The notes below the pieces were generated by a model, which saw nothing but the letters and a program-made list of their open reading frames with translations, was not told the origin of the DNA and made no database searches. From positions 1 through 41,388 of the forward strand of contig CADDZJ010000026.1 of the NCBI GenBank assembly GCA_902812415.1: a DNA stretch of 41,388 nt, read 5' to 3'. The position numbers were made by a program, and so were the translations under genes. The stretch is from Acidobacteriota bacterium. GTDB taxonomy: Bacteria; Acidobacteriota; Terriglobia; UBA7540. This document shows positions 25,305 to 33,411 of the stretch, in pieces; the first letter of the stretch is position 1; every line of letters begins with the position of its first letter.

Positions 25305-28046
25305 TTACAGCATTCGTTCAATGATGGATGGGACGGCCTGAAGGGATTCGTCCAGTTTGGCGGGATTTTTTCCGCCGGCTTCGGCCAAGTCCTTGCGGCC
25401 GCCGCCCGAGCCTTCGACGATCGCCGCCGCAGCCTTCACTATCTTTCCTGCATCAAGCCGTGAGGTGAGGTCTTTGGAAACGGCAGCAACCAGCGAAACT
25501 TTGCCGTCGGAGGCGCTGCCCAGGACGATGACGCCGGAGCCCAACCTGGCGCGGAGATTATCCACCATCTGGCGCATGGCGGGCCGGTCGAGCGCTTCAA
25601 TGCGGGCTGAGAGGACCCGCACGCCTTTCACGTCACGCGTGTTTTCCAGCAGGTCGCCGGCGGAAGCGACGGCCCGTTTCAGTTGCTGCGCTTCAAGCTC
25701 TTTGCGCAGTTTCTTTTCCGATTCGCTCAACTTCTCCGCCGCTTCGAGCAATTCTTCGGGCTTGGCGCGCAGCGATTCGCCGAGTTGAGCCAGCGTCCCG
25801 CTGGCCTTCCTCAAATATTCGAGCACGCCCGTGCCCGTGAGCGCCTCAATCCGGCGCGTTCCGGCTGCAACGCTCCCTTCCGAAGTCACTTTGAAAAGGC
25901 CAATATCGCCTGTGCGCCGCACGTGAGTGCCGCCGCAGAGTTCCTTGGAAAATGCCCCGTCGCCGACAGAAACCACGCGCACCTGATCTCCATACTTTTC
26001 ACCGAACAACGCCATTGCCCCGGAGTTGAGCGCTGCGTCAAGCGGCATCACATCGGTATGCATCTCTTCATTGGCCAGAACGTGTTGGTTGACGAGGTCT
26101 TCGATATCGAGAACGTCCTGCTCATCCAGCGCAGCATAATGCGTGAAATCAAAGCGCAAGCGGTCCGGCGCGACGAGAGACCCGGCCTGTTTTACGTGCG
26201 TCCCGAGCGTCGTCCGCAGCGCCGCATGGAGCAGATGCGTGGCCGTGTGATTGCGCCGGATGGCGTCGCGGCGTTCGGCATCAACTTGGGCGGTAACTTT
26301 CATGCCCACCTCAAGCGGTTGAAGCGCTTTTACTTTGTGGATAATCAGCCCCGAGATGGGGCGCTGCGTATCCGTGACTTGTGCAACTTCTTCGCCTGAT
26401 TCGACGTAAAGACGTCCCATGTCTCCGACCTGGCCGCCGGCTTCGGCGTAAAAAGGGGTATGATCCAGAACGATCTCGACCTCTGTTCGTGCGGGGACGC
26501 GCGGGGCAGGTTCCCCGTGGACCAGCAAGGCCAGAACGCGACAATCCGTAGACTCTGTTTGTGTGTAACCGTCGAAGATTGTCGGTTGCTTTTCAGCCAA
26601 TGTGCGATAGGCGGGCGGCGCAGCCTTCTTTTCTGCGCCTTTCCACGAAGCTCTCGCCCGCTCGCGCTGGCGCTCCATTTCGGCGTTGTAGCCCTTCCAA
26701 TCAATTGAGAGGCCATAATTCTTGACGACATCCTGAACAAAATCCGGACGAAGGCCGAATGTATCGTGCAATCGGAACAGGTCATCCCCGCGGACAGCGC
26801 CCGGAGGCAGCGGCGCGCCCGGATGCGAACCGGCAATGGATTTGTACTCATCGAAGCGCAGAGTTTTGCCCGAGGCCAGGACCACGTGCGCCTCATCCAG
26901 CCGTTCCAGTCCCACGCGCGTGGTGTGGGCGTAACGTTCTTCTTCAATCTTGATCGCCTTGGCCACGTGCTGCGCAGTTTCAACCAGTTCGGGATAGGCG
27001 GCCTTCATCAGTTCGACCACTTCGCCCGACATTTTGTAGAGAAACGGTTCGTTCAGGCCAAGCGTCTGGCCATGGTAGAGCGCGCGGCGCATGATGAGCC
27101 GCAGCACGTAGCCGCGTCCTTCGTTTGAGGGCAGAACACCGTCGGAAATCAGGAAAGTCGCGGCGCGGCTGTGGTCGGCGATGATGCGGAGCGAGACATC
27201 GGTTTCGGCGTTTGCTCCGTATTCGACGTTTGCAAGCTCCGCGGCTTCTTCGATGAGCGGTTGGAAGAGGTCAGTATCAAAGTTGGAGATTTTCCCCTGA
27301 AGGACGGCGGCCAGGCGCTCAAGGCCCGCGCCAGTATCGATCGAAGGGCGGGGAAGAGGCGTCATCTGGCCCTGCTCATCACGGTTGAATTGCATGAAGA
27401 CCAGATTCCAGAGTTCAACGTAACGACCACAATCGCAGGGAAACTCGCAGTCGGTGTGGCCCAGATCGCTGGCCGCCGGGCCCATGTCATAATGAATTTC
27501 CGAACATGGACCGCACGGGCCGGTGTCGCCCATCTGCCAGAAATTTTCCGCTATGCCCAGCTCAAAGATGCGGTCAGCGGGAATGCCCAGGGCACGCCAG
27601 CAATGGTAGGCTTCGTCGTCGCGCGGAATATCCGCGTGCGGCTCCATCGCGCCTTCAAAAATCGTGACGTAAAGTTTTTCGCGGGGAATCTTGTAACCCT
27701 CGGTGATCAGTTCCCAAGCCCAGGGTATGGCTTCCTTCTTGAAGTAATCTCCGAAGGAAAAATTTCCGAGCATCTCAAAGAAGGTGTGATGTCGCCGGGT
27801 GCGGCCCACCTGTTCGAGGTCGTTATGCTTGCCGCCGGCGCGGACGCACTTCTGGGAGGAGCAGGCGCGGGTGTAATCACGCTTCTCGCGTCCCAGAAAA
27901 ACGTCCTTGAACTGATTCATTCCGGCATTTGAGAAAAGCAGCGTGGGATCATTCGCCGGAACCAGAGAAGATGAGCGCACCACGCGATGCCCGCGCGCGG
28001 CAAAAAAGTCCAGAAAAAGTTTTCGGATGTCGTTTGAAGTCATCAT
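25305..28046 (-). CDS. alaS: Alanyl-tRNA synthetase
   Basis: A 913-aa enzyme, slightly longer than the 876 aa of E. coli. It charges tRNA-Ala with alanine, using ATP, in the cytosol. Class II motif 1 is in RGHRVVRSSSLVPANDPTLLF. The editing domain carries the zinc ligands HTATH (near residue 600) and CGGTH (near 703). The C-terminal coiled coil and dimerisation domain are present (AEKLSESEKKLRKELEAQQL...; GSGGGRKDLAEAGGKNP). The start is at MMTSNDIRK; an ATG one codon later is equal. No ribosome site is visible because the upstream side is a repeat. In many bacteria recX lies next to alaS; here a small gene is inserted between them. Confidence 0.97.
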   Translation of the reverse strand: MMTSNDIRKLFLDFFAARGHRVVRSSSLVPANDPTLLFSNAGMNQFKDVFLGREKRDYTRACSSQKCVRAGGKHNDLEQVGRTRRHHTFFEMLGNFSFGDYFKKEAIPWAWELITEGYKIPREKLYVTIFEGAMEPHADIPRDDEAYHCWRALGIPADRIFELGIAENFWQMGDTGPCGPCSEIHYDMGPAASDLGHTDCEFPCDCGRYVELWNLVFMQFNRDEQGQMTPLPRPSIDTGAGLERLAAVLQGKISNFDTDLFQPLIEEAAELANVEYGANAETDVSLRIIADHSRAATFLISDGVLPSNEGRGYVLRLIMRRALYHGQTLGLNEPFLYKMSGEVVELMKAAYPELVETAQHVAKAIKIEEERYAHTTRVGLERLDEAHVVLASGKTLRFDEYKSIAGSHPGAPLPPGAVRGDDLFRLHDTFGLRPDFVQDVVKNYGLSIDWKGYNAEMERQRERARASWKGAEKKAAPPAYRTLAEKQPTIFDGYTQTESTDCRVLALLVHGEPAPRVPARTEVEIVLDHTPFYAEAGGQVGDMGRLYVESGEEVAQVTDTQRPISGLIIHKVKALQPLEVGMKVTAQVDAERRDAIRRNHTATHLLHAALRTTLGTHVKQAGSLVAPDRLRFDFTHYAALDEQDVLDIEDLVNQHVLANEEMHTDVMPLDAALNSGAMALFGEKYGDQVRVVSVGDGAFSKELCGGTHVRRTGDIGLFKVTSEGSVAAGTRRIEALTGTGVLEYLRKASGTLAQLGESLRAKPEELLEAAEKLSESEKKLRKELEAQQLKRAVASAGDLLENTRDVKGVRVLSARIEALDRPAMRQMVDNLRARLGSGVIVLGSASDGKVSLVAAVSKDLTSRLDAGKIVKAAAAIVEGSGGGRKDLAEAGGKNPAKLDESLQAVPSIIERML

Positions 28047-28060
28047 TAAAAAATTATGAA

Positions 28061-28077
28061 TTCTAAGTTATGAGTTA
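28061..28077. repeat. Left terminal inverted repeat of the four-helix-bundle insert
   Basis: TTCTAAGTTATGAGTTA pairs with the sequence at 28541-28557 in inverted orientation at 15 of 17 positions. It sits 14 nt upstream of alaS. Confidence 0.55.
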
Positions 28078-28083
28078 CGAGCC

Positions 28084-28527
28084 TCATGAGCATCGCTTCG
28101 GGAGCGAAGGCGGCCATTTTTTGTGCTCAGGATACAGGATAATGGAGCCTAAGATGCGGATTAATGCTTCCGCTTCCTCCATCAGGGGTCCTAGCTTTGG
28201 TTTCGCCATGACCCGAGATTCACCAAGCAGTCGAAGCCAGTATAAGCTTTCACGGCTTTCTTTCTGGGCAATGCCCAGCTTATGGATAAAGTCTGCGCGG
28301 CTTTCAGCGGACTGCGCTTCCTCGACATTTGCTCCTACAGAACACGCGGCACGGAGGAATTGCTTCCCGAGCACCGAACCCACGCCATTCTTTTGTTTTT
28401 CTAAATGTTGAAAAAGCTTGATGACACGAAGCGAGAAGGCAAACGAGCGCTCGCGTATTTTGAGCGATGACTGGCTGTTGGTCGAACTGTCCGCAGATTT
28501 GGAACTCACGCATTGGTCATTATTCAT
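28084..28527 (-). CDS. Four-helix-bundle protein (23S rRNA-intervening-sequence-like)
   Basis: A 147-aa product of the S23/four-helix-bundle family (Pfam PF05635). The core starts near residue 23: IRERSFAFSLRVIKLFQHLEKQKNGVGSVLGKQFLRAACSVGANVEEAQSAESRADFIHKLGIAQKESRESLYWLRLLGES. This matches the family's pattern: S-x-x-G-A-N-x-x-E-A and K-E-S-x-E-x-x-Y-W. Family members are encoded inside 23S rRNA insertions and also as free genes; their activity is poorly understood. The start ATG (28527) lies inside an AT-rich repeat, and the N-terminal 20 residues are not conserved-looking. The gene is bounded by inverted repeats at 28061-28077 and 28541-28557 and separates recX from alaS, so it looks inserted. 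Confidence 0.85.
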   Translation of the reverse strand: MNNDQCVSSKSADSSTNSQSSLKIRERSFAFSLRVIKLFQHLEKQKNGVGSVLGKQFLRAACSVGANVEEAQSAESRADFIHKLGIAQKESRESLYWLRLLGESRVMAKPKLGPLMEEAEALIRILGSIILYPEHKKWPPSLPKRCS

Positions 28528-28540
28528 AACTCAGAACTTA

Positions 28541-28557
28541 TAACTCATAACGCAGAA
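28541..28557. repeat. Right terminal inverted repeat of the four-helix-bundle insert
   Basis: TAACTCATAACGCAGAA is the inverted partner of the left repeat, ending just outside the recX stop codon. A further related unit (CATAACTCAGAACTTA) lies at 28525-28540, so the right end is a tandem of the same motif. Confidence 0.55.
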
Positions 28558-28558
28558 C

Positions 28559-29140
28559 TTACTTCTGTTCTTCTTCAGCCTCGGGCAACTCAGTCTCTTC
28601 TGCCACCGGCTTCAACTCCGGTCGGGAGCGCATCGTTTTCATAATATCATCGGAGCGGAATCCCAGCCTCATCAGGCTCTGGCAGAGGGAATAGAATTTG
28701 CGAGGGGTTAAAGGAAGGCGGATGCTGCGGAGCTTCTTTTCAAGCGCGCGCTCGAGCAACTCGCGCTCGTTGGTCTCTTGAAAAGCCTGTTCAATCGCCG
28801 GATCGATGACCCGATAATCCACCAGCTTGGCTTTCAATTCCCGGCGAATGCGTTCCCGTCCGAACGCCCGGTGACGCGCGAGGAATGAGGCATATTGCAG
28901 GGCGAACTTCCGGTCGTCCAGATATCCAAGCTGGCGAAGGCGGGCCAGCGACTCTTTCACTTCTCCGGTTTCGCCATAGCGCTTTTCAAGCGCTCTCTGC
29001 AACTCAGCGGCGGAATATGAGCGGCGAGCCAGAAGGCGCACGGCAGTGGAAAAGGGATCGGGAGACGGCGCTGAGCCGGCCTTGCCATCCGCAAAGGATG
29101 ACCCGGCCTCCGACTTCAACGGCTTCTTAGGCTTTTCCAA
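28559..29140 (-). CDS. recX: Recombination regulator RecX
   Basis: A 193-aa product. RecX binds RecA filaments and limits recombination. It is built of three-helix repeats: STAVRLLARRSYSAAELQRALEKRY, LRQLGYLDDRKFALQYASFLARHRAFGRERIRRELKAK and YSLCQSLMRLGFRSDDIMKTMR. The pattern L-x-Y-L-D-D-x-x-F-A is characteristic. The start is a TTG at 29140 that overlaps the pilT end by 14 nt; no ribosome site is seen and no other start is nearby. The terminal acidic tail (ELPEAEEEQK) is unusual. recA itself is not in the window. It is probably translated with pilT. Confidence 0.85.
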   Translation of the reverse strand: MEKPKKPLKSEAGSSFADGKAGSAPSPDPFSTAVRLLARRSYSAAELQRALEKRYGETGEVKESLARLRQLGYLDDRKFALQYASFLARHRAFGRERIRRELKAKLVDYRVIDPAIEQAFQETNERELLERALEKKLRSIRLPLTPRKFYSLCQSLMRLGFRSDDIMKTMRSRPELKPVAEETELPEAEEEQK

Positions 29141-30269
29141 AACGTTCGATCTGGGTGCGCGCGGCCTGTTCCATTTCTTCCCGAGCCATGTCGCTGACCG
29201 AGCGGATGCCTGCCACGCGGAGCTTCAGTTCGTGAGGGTTGGATGACCACCGTGAAGCCTCTTCCAGTGTGATCAGACCCTTCGAATAAAGATCATACAA
29301 CGATTGGTCAAACGTCTGGGTGCCATATTGGGAGGCGCCTGAGGCGAGCAGCCCTCGAATGAGGCGGGTCTTGTCGGGATTGATGATGCAGTCGCGGATG
29401 AATTCCGTAGCCACCAGAATCTCGGCGGCCGGGACGCGACCCTTGCCGTCCGCCCGTCGCACCAGGCGTTGGGAGATGACGCCTTTCAAGGTGGCGGCCA
29501 GTTGGAGGCGAATCTGTTTTTGCTCCTCGGCGGGAAACACCGCAATGATGCGCTGCACGGTTTCCTGAGTATCCAGAGTATGAAGGGTCGAGTAGACCAT
29601 GTGCCCGGTTTCTGCCGCGGTGATCGCTGTGCGCATGGTCTCAAGGTCGCGCATTTCGCCCACCTGGAGCACATCTGGGTCCTGGCGCAAAGCCGAGCGC
29701 AGCGCGGCTTCGAAACTGGGCGTATCATCTCCAACTTCGCGCTGGTTTACAAACCCCTTTTTGTCCGGATGGTAGAACTCGATGGGATCTTCGATGGTAA
29801 TGATATGGTCGGTGCGAGTTGAGTTGATGCGGTCGATGATGGCCGCCAGGGTGGTGGATTTGCCGCTGCCCGTCGTTCCGGTCACCAGTATCAATCCCCG
29901 GCGCTCCTCGCAAAGCTGATACACAACGCGAGGCAGATGAAGTTCATCGATGCTGCGAATCACGGGCGGAATGATGCGCAGGACCATCGAGATGGCTCCG
30001 CGGTCATGAAAGACGTTCACGCGAAAGCGCCCGATGCCGATCACACTGTAGGCCAGGTCCAGTTCCGCCGCTTCCTGGAATTTCTGCTTGTGGCGGGCGG
30101 TCATGACTTTGTCAGCGATGAAGTGCATGGCCTCAAGCGTCATACGCGGGAATTGGGTGAGGGGATGAAGTGCGCCGTCGATCCGCACGTGGGGAAAGTT
30201 GCCAGCCTTCAGGTGCAAATCGGAGGCGTTAACTTCGCACGCCTTTCGCAAAAGTTCGTCAATGTTCAT
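29127..30269 (-). CDS. pilT: Type IV pilus retraction ATPase PilT
   Basis: A 380-aa product. I use the ATG at 30269 (MNIDELLRKACEVNASDLHLKAG), the normal PilT N terminus; an ATG at 30317 adds 16 residues. Walker A is GTTGSGKST at 131-139, the Asp box is IEDPIEF and the Walker B region is DPDVLQVGEMRDLETMRTAITAAETGH. The His box STLHT follows. PilT hexamers depolymerise type IV pili and so drive twitching and DNA uptake; they sit at the cytoplasmic face. No other pilus genes are in the window. It overlaps recX by 14 nt. The C-terminal 20 residues (REEMEQAARTQIERFGKA) are helical and not part of the core. Confidence 0.93.
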   Translation of the reverse strand: MNIDELLRKACEVNASDLHLKAGNFPHVRIDGALHPLTQFPRMTLEAMHFIADKVMTARHKQKFQEAAELDLAYSVIGIGRFRVNVFHDRGAISMVLRIIPPVIRSIDELHLPRVVYQLCEERRGLILVTGTTGSGKSTTLAAIIDRINSTRTDHIITIEDPIEFYHPDKKGFVNQREVGDDTPSFEAALRSALRQDPDVLQVGEMRDLETMRTAITAAETGHMVYSTLHTLDTQETVQRIIAVFPAEEQKQIRLQLAATLKGVISQRLVRRADGKGRVPAAEILVATEFIRDCIINPDKTRLIRGLLASGASQYGTQTFDQSLYDLYSKGLITLEEASRWSSNPHELKLRVAGIRSVSDMAREEMEQAARTQIERFGKA

Positions 30270-30550
30270 AGGATGACCTGTGATGACTTCCCCTGCCATG
30301 CTGAGCGAAAACGCCATGAGCCTTCGGCTTACCCCATGGCATGAAAATGCAGCGCCAGCGTCTCGCTGGCCCTAGACCGAAGCCGGCAAGGCCTGCCCTG
30401 AGCGCGGCGAAGGGATGCCGGCGCGTTCGGCTATTTTCAGGGCCGCGAAGAATCTCTGTGTTTGGAGAACCCGGCCAATGTAGAGATTCCTCAAAGAATT
30501 TATCGGCGGATGGCGGGGAATGTTGAGGAGCATCCTTGTGAAAGTTGCGG

Positions 30551-31573
30551 TTATAAGTTCGCTCCGCTTTTGTTCAGATAATTCCGAATCTTGCGCAGGG
30601 TTGAGTAGATTTCCGGCAGCCGGGCGTATATGGCCGCGCATTTAAGCCAAAGCGAGTTTTCAATCGCCGGATAGCCTGAGATCACGCTGCCCGGAGCGAC
30701 ATCATGAGGCACTCCGGACTGCGAGCTGACGACCGCGCGGTCGCCAATGGTCAGATGGCCGGCGACGCCTACCTGGCCGGCAAGGATGACGTTGCGCCCC
30801 ACTTTGGTGCTTCCCGCAAGCCCCACCTGGCCGCAGAGTAAGGCATTCTCGCCCACTTCGCAGCCGTGCCCCACCTGCACGAGGTTGTCAACCTTCGCCC
30901 CGTGGCGGATTCGCGTGACCCCCACGCTGGCGCGGTCAATGCAGGAGTTGGCCTGAATCTCGACGCCATCTTCAATCACCACAGTTCCTGTCTGAAGGAT
31001 TTTGTAGTAAGTTTCATCGGCTTGCCTGGCGAATCCAAATCCATCTCCTCCCACCACGACGCCATTTTGCAGCGTCACATTGTGACCAATCCGAACATTT
31101 TCGCGCACCACGGAGTGCGAGTGGGCCAGGAAACGATCGCCGATTTGAGCGCCACGATAAATTGCAACGAAACTTTTCAGCACGCAGTCGTCGCCGATTT
31201 TGACATGGTCCTCAACGACGACGTAAGGGCCGATGGACGGGTTCCGACCGATGCTCGCCGTAGGCGCAATGACGGCTGTGGGGTGGATACCGGGCGTGGG
31301 ACGCTCGGCGGGATAAAACAGTTCCAGAGCGTGAGCGAAAGCCAGGTAAGGATTTTCGGAGAGCAGCAAGGCGCGGTCGGGAAGTTCAACGCCTTCGCCG
31401 ACGATTATCGCTGCGGCTTGTGTCTGCAGAGCTTTCCGGTAGTATTTAGGGTTCGATAAAAAAGTCAGGTCTTGAGGAGCCGCTTCTTCCAGGCTCGCCA
31501 CGCCGGTGACTTCCGCGTCTGCCGGGCCTTCCAGTTTGCAATGGATGCGGGATGCAACCTCGCTGAGTTTCAT
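30551..31573 (-). CDS. lpxD: UDP-3-O-acylglucosamine N-acyltransferase
   Basis: A 340-aa enzyme of the lipid A pathway (third step), adding a second acyl chain from acyl-ACP to UDP-3-O-acylglucosamine. GAGAGGAAUC precedes the ATG. The N-terminal uridine-binding domain (TGVASLEEAAPQDLTFLSNPKYYRKAL) is followed by a left-handed beta helix of hexapeptide repeats (ITVGYAMVG-type units such as IHPTAVIAPTASIG, VGHGCEVG). The catalytic His lies in VQVGHGCEVGENALL near residue 235. It shows the cell has an outer membrane with lipid A. Its start is divergent from a LuxR-type regulator 111 nt away; no operon partners in lipid A synthesis are adjacent. Confidence 0.93.
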   Translation of the reverse strand: MKLSEVASRIHCKLEGPADAEVTGVASLEEAAPQDLTFLSNPKYYRKALQTQAAAIIVGEGVELPDRALLLSENPYLAFAHALELFYPAERPTPGIHPTAVIAPTASIGRNPSIGPYVVVEDHVKIGDDCVLKSFVAIYRGAQIGDRFLAHSHSVVRENVRIGHNVTLQNGVVVGGDGFGFARQADETYYKILQTGTVVIEDGVEIQANSCIDRASVGVTRIRHGAKVDNLVQVGHGCEVGENALLCGQVGLAGSTKVGRNVILAGQVGVAGHLTIGDRAVVSSQSGVPHDVAPGSVISGYPAIENSLWLKCAAIYARLPEIYSTLRKIRNYLNKSGANL

Positions 31574-31684
31574 GATTCCTCTCGCAATTGCCGATAAATT
31601 GGACGATGACAGTTTGGAGCTTGACCGGATGTTCGAATCCCACGATCCATTCTTTCACATTCGGGGCTGGTTAGCATCGTAGAG

Positions 31685-32383
31685 ATGAGATCCGCGCGAA
31701 ACTTCAGGAAGAAAATTCAGATCCTGATCATTGACCGGGAAGCGGTCTTCCGATTTGGTCTGCGCCGCTTGATTGCGGCAGGGGATGGTCTACGCGGCAT
31801 CGCGGAAGCGGAAAACATGACGCAAGCGATCCATATGACGCGGCAGTTGAAGCCAGACTTGATTTTCCTGCAGGCGGAACTCCTCACCGAGAAGATTGCC
31901 GAGCAGTTGAACAAACTGCGTCATGCCTCTCCAGGCTGCAAACTGGTGATCACCGCAGCCTCGCTGACCGAAGGCGAATCCTTGCGTTACATCCGTCTGG
32001 GCGCTTCCGGAGTGGTTCTGAAATCGCTCGACCCGGCGCTTTTCATCAAGTGCGTCGAAAAGGTGATGCTCGGTGAAATCTGGCTCCCTAAGCGCGAAGT
32101 CACGAAGATGGCTCATATGCTGGGGAGTTCGCCGCTTCACCTTCCTCGTCCGGTGGATACGCTGACGCAGCGCGAAAAGGCCATCGTTAGCTATCTCGTG
32201 CAGGGTTGGCGAAATCGGGAAATCGCGGAACAGCTCTCGATCAGTGAGCAGACGGTCAAAAACCATCTACGCCACATTTATGATAAAGTCGGCGTCGCGG
32301 ACCGGCTGGAATTGGTGCTCTACGTGATCTACCAGCGTCTCGACCTGCCCGCCGTTTCAGCCCCTCCCGCAAGCCACGGTTAG
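31685..32383 (+). CDS. LuxR-type response regulator with receiver lacking the phospho-Asp
   Basis: A 232-aa product with a receiver-like domain (residues 10-130) and a NarL/LuxR-type helix-turn-helix at the C terminus (TLTQREKAIVSYLVQGWRNREIAEQLSISEQTVKNHLRHIYDKVGV). In the receiver the acidic pair is D17-R18 instead of DD, and the site of phosphorylation is Q63 in PDLIFLQAELL; K113 is kept. So it should not be phosphorylated in the usual way. Such aspartate-less receivers act through binding of small molecules or dimer contacts. The gene is divergent from lpxD and convergent with accA (7 nt). A kinase partner is not visible. Confidence 0.85.
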   Translation: MRSARNFRKKIQILIIDREAVFRFGLRRLIAAGDGLRGIAEAENMTQAIHMTRQLKPDLIFLQAELLTEKIAEQLNKLRHASPGCKLVITAASLTEGESLRYIRLGASGVVLKSLDPALFIKCVEKVMLGEIWLPKREVTKMAHMLGSSPLHLPRPVDTLTQREKAIVSYLVQGWRNREIAEQLSISEQTVKNHLRHIYDKVGVADRLELVLYVIYQRLDLPAVSAPPASHG

Positions 32384-32390
32384 AGCCGCA

Positions 32391-33365
32391 TTAACGCTCA
32401 GCCACAAAAGTGGCGAGGCGGCGCAGGCGTTCGTGTCGGCGACGGAGAAGCTCTTCTTTTGGGATAAGCGATAGCTCCTGCAAATTCCGGGCGAGAAGTG
32501 GACGCAGCATTTCTGCCGCCGCGTGCGGGTCAGTATGGGCGCCTTCAGCAGGCTCCGGCGCGATCTCATCCACAATGCCGAAGCTCCTCAGATCCTCAGC
32601 AGTGAGCTTCAGGATGCGCGCCGCTTCCTCTTTATGGTCCCAATCGCGCCAGAGAATGGAAGAACAGCTTTCCGGCGCAATGACGGAATAGATGGCATTC
32701 TGCATCATGATGACTCGGTCGCCTACAGCAATAGCCAAAGCGCCCCCGCTGCCCCCTTCGCCGTGAATCACTACGACGATAGGTGTTGCCAGCTTGGGAA
32801 TCTCTTTCAGATTGTAGGCAATGGCCTCAGCCTGGCCGCGTTCTTCAGCGCCGATACCGGGATAAGCGCCTGGGGTATCTACCCAGGTGATGATCGGCAA
32901 GTTGAATTTCGCGGCAAATTGCATCAACCGCAGGGCCTTGCGATAGCCTTCGGGCTTGGGCATGCCGAAGTTGCGGGCCACCTTCTGTTTGGTATCACGG
33001 CCTTTTTGCTGTCCCACCACCATCACAGTCTTTCCCTCGAAGCGCGCAAGGCCGCAGGCTATGGCCGCGTCATCGCCGAAGCGCCGGTCCCCGTGCAGTT
33101 CGGTAAAATCGGTGAAGAGCATCTGAACGTAATCGAGGGTATAAGGGCGTTGTGGGTGACGGGCCAGCAAGACGCGGCTCCAGGCATCGTGAGTCTTGCT
33201 CTTGGAAGTTGCTTCCGGGCCTTTTTTTAAAGCTTCAACCTGCTGTCGAAGCCGCTCGATTTCTTCCTGGCAACCTGCGGATTCCGGCGTCTTTTCGAGT
33301 TCGGCAATCTGACGCTCGATCTCGTGAAGCGCCGACGACGGTTGCGGTTTGGGTTGAGCTGCCAT
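32391..33365 (-). CDS. accA: Acetyl-CoA carboxylase carboxyltransferase subunit alpha
   Basis: A 324-aa product. I choose the ATG at 33365 because AAGGAATT precedes it and the protein then opens with the usual helix ([13 protein letters not shown]); a far longer in-frame extension is not supported. The carboxyltransferase core is clear: [77 protein letters not shown] and [12 protein letters not shown]. With AccD it moves carboxyl from biotin to acetyl-CoA, making malonyl-CoA for fatty acids. accD and accBC are not in the window. It lies 46 nt after dnaE on minus, so they may share a transcript. Confidence 0.95.
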   Translation of the reverse strand: MAAQPKPQPSSALHEIERQIAELEKTPESAGCQEEIERLRQQVEALKKGPEATSKSKTHDAWSRVLLARHPQRPYTLDYVQMLFTDFTELHGDRRFGDDAAIACGLARFEGKTVMVVGQQKGRDTKQKVARNFGMPKPEGYRKALRLMQFAAKFNLPIITWVDTPGAYPGIGAEERGQAEAIAYNLKEIPKLATPIVVVIHGEGGSGGALAIAVGDRVIMMQNAIYSVIAPESCSSILWRDWDHKEEAARILKLTAEDLRSFGIVDEIAPEPAEGAHTDPHAAAEMLRPLLARNLQELSLIPKEELLRRRHERLRRLATFVAER

Positions 33366-33411
33366 AATTCCTTGTTGCGCGGTTCCCCGGATCGCCAAAA
33401 ATACGCCGGTG

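Noticed and set aside
31625-31650. TTCGAATCC resembling a tRNA T arm
   Set aside because: The flanking bases do not pair as a 5-bp stem and no acceptor or anticodon arms are present.
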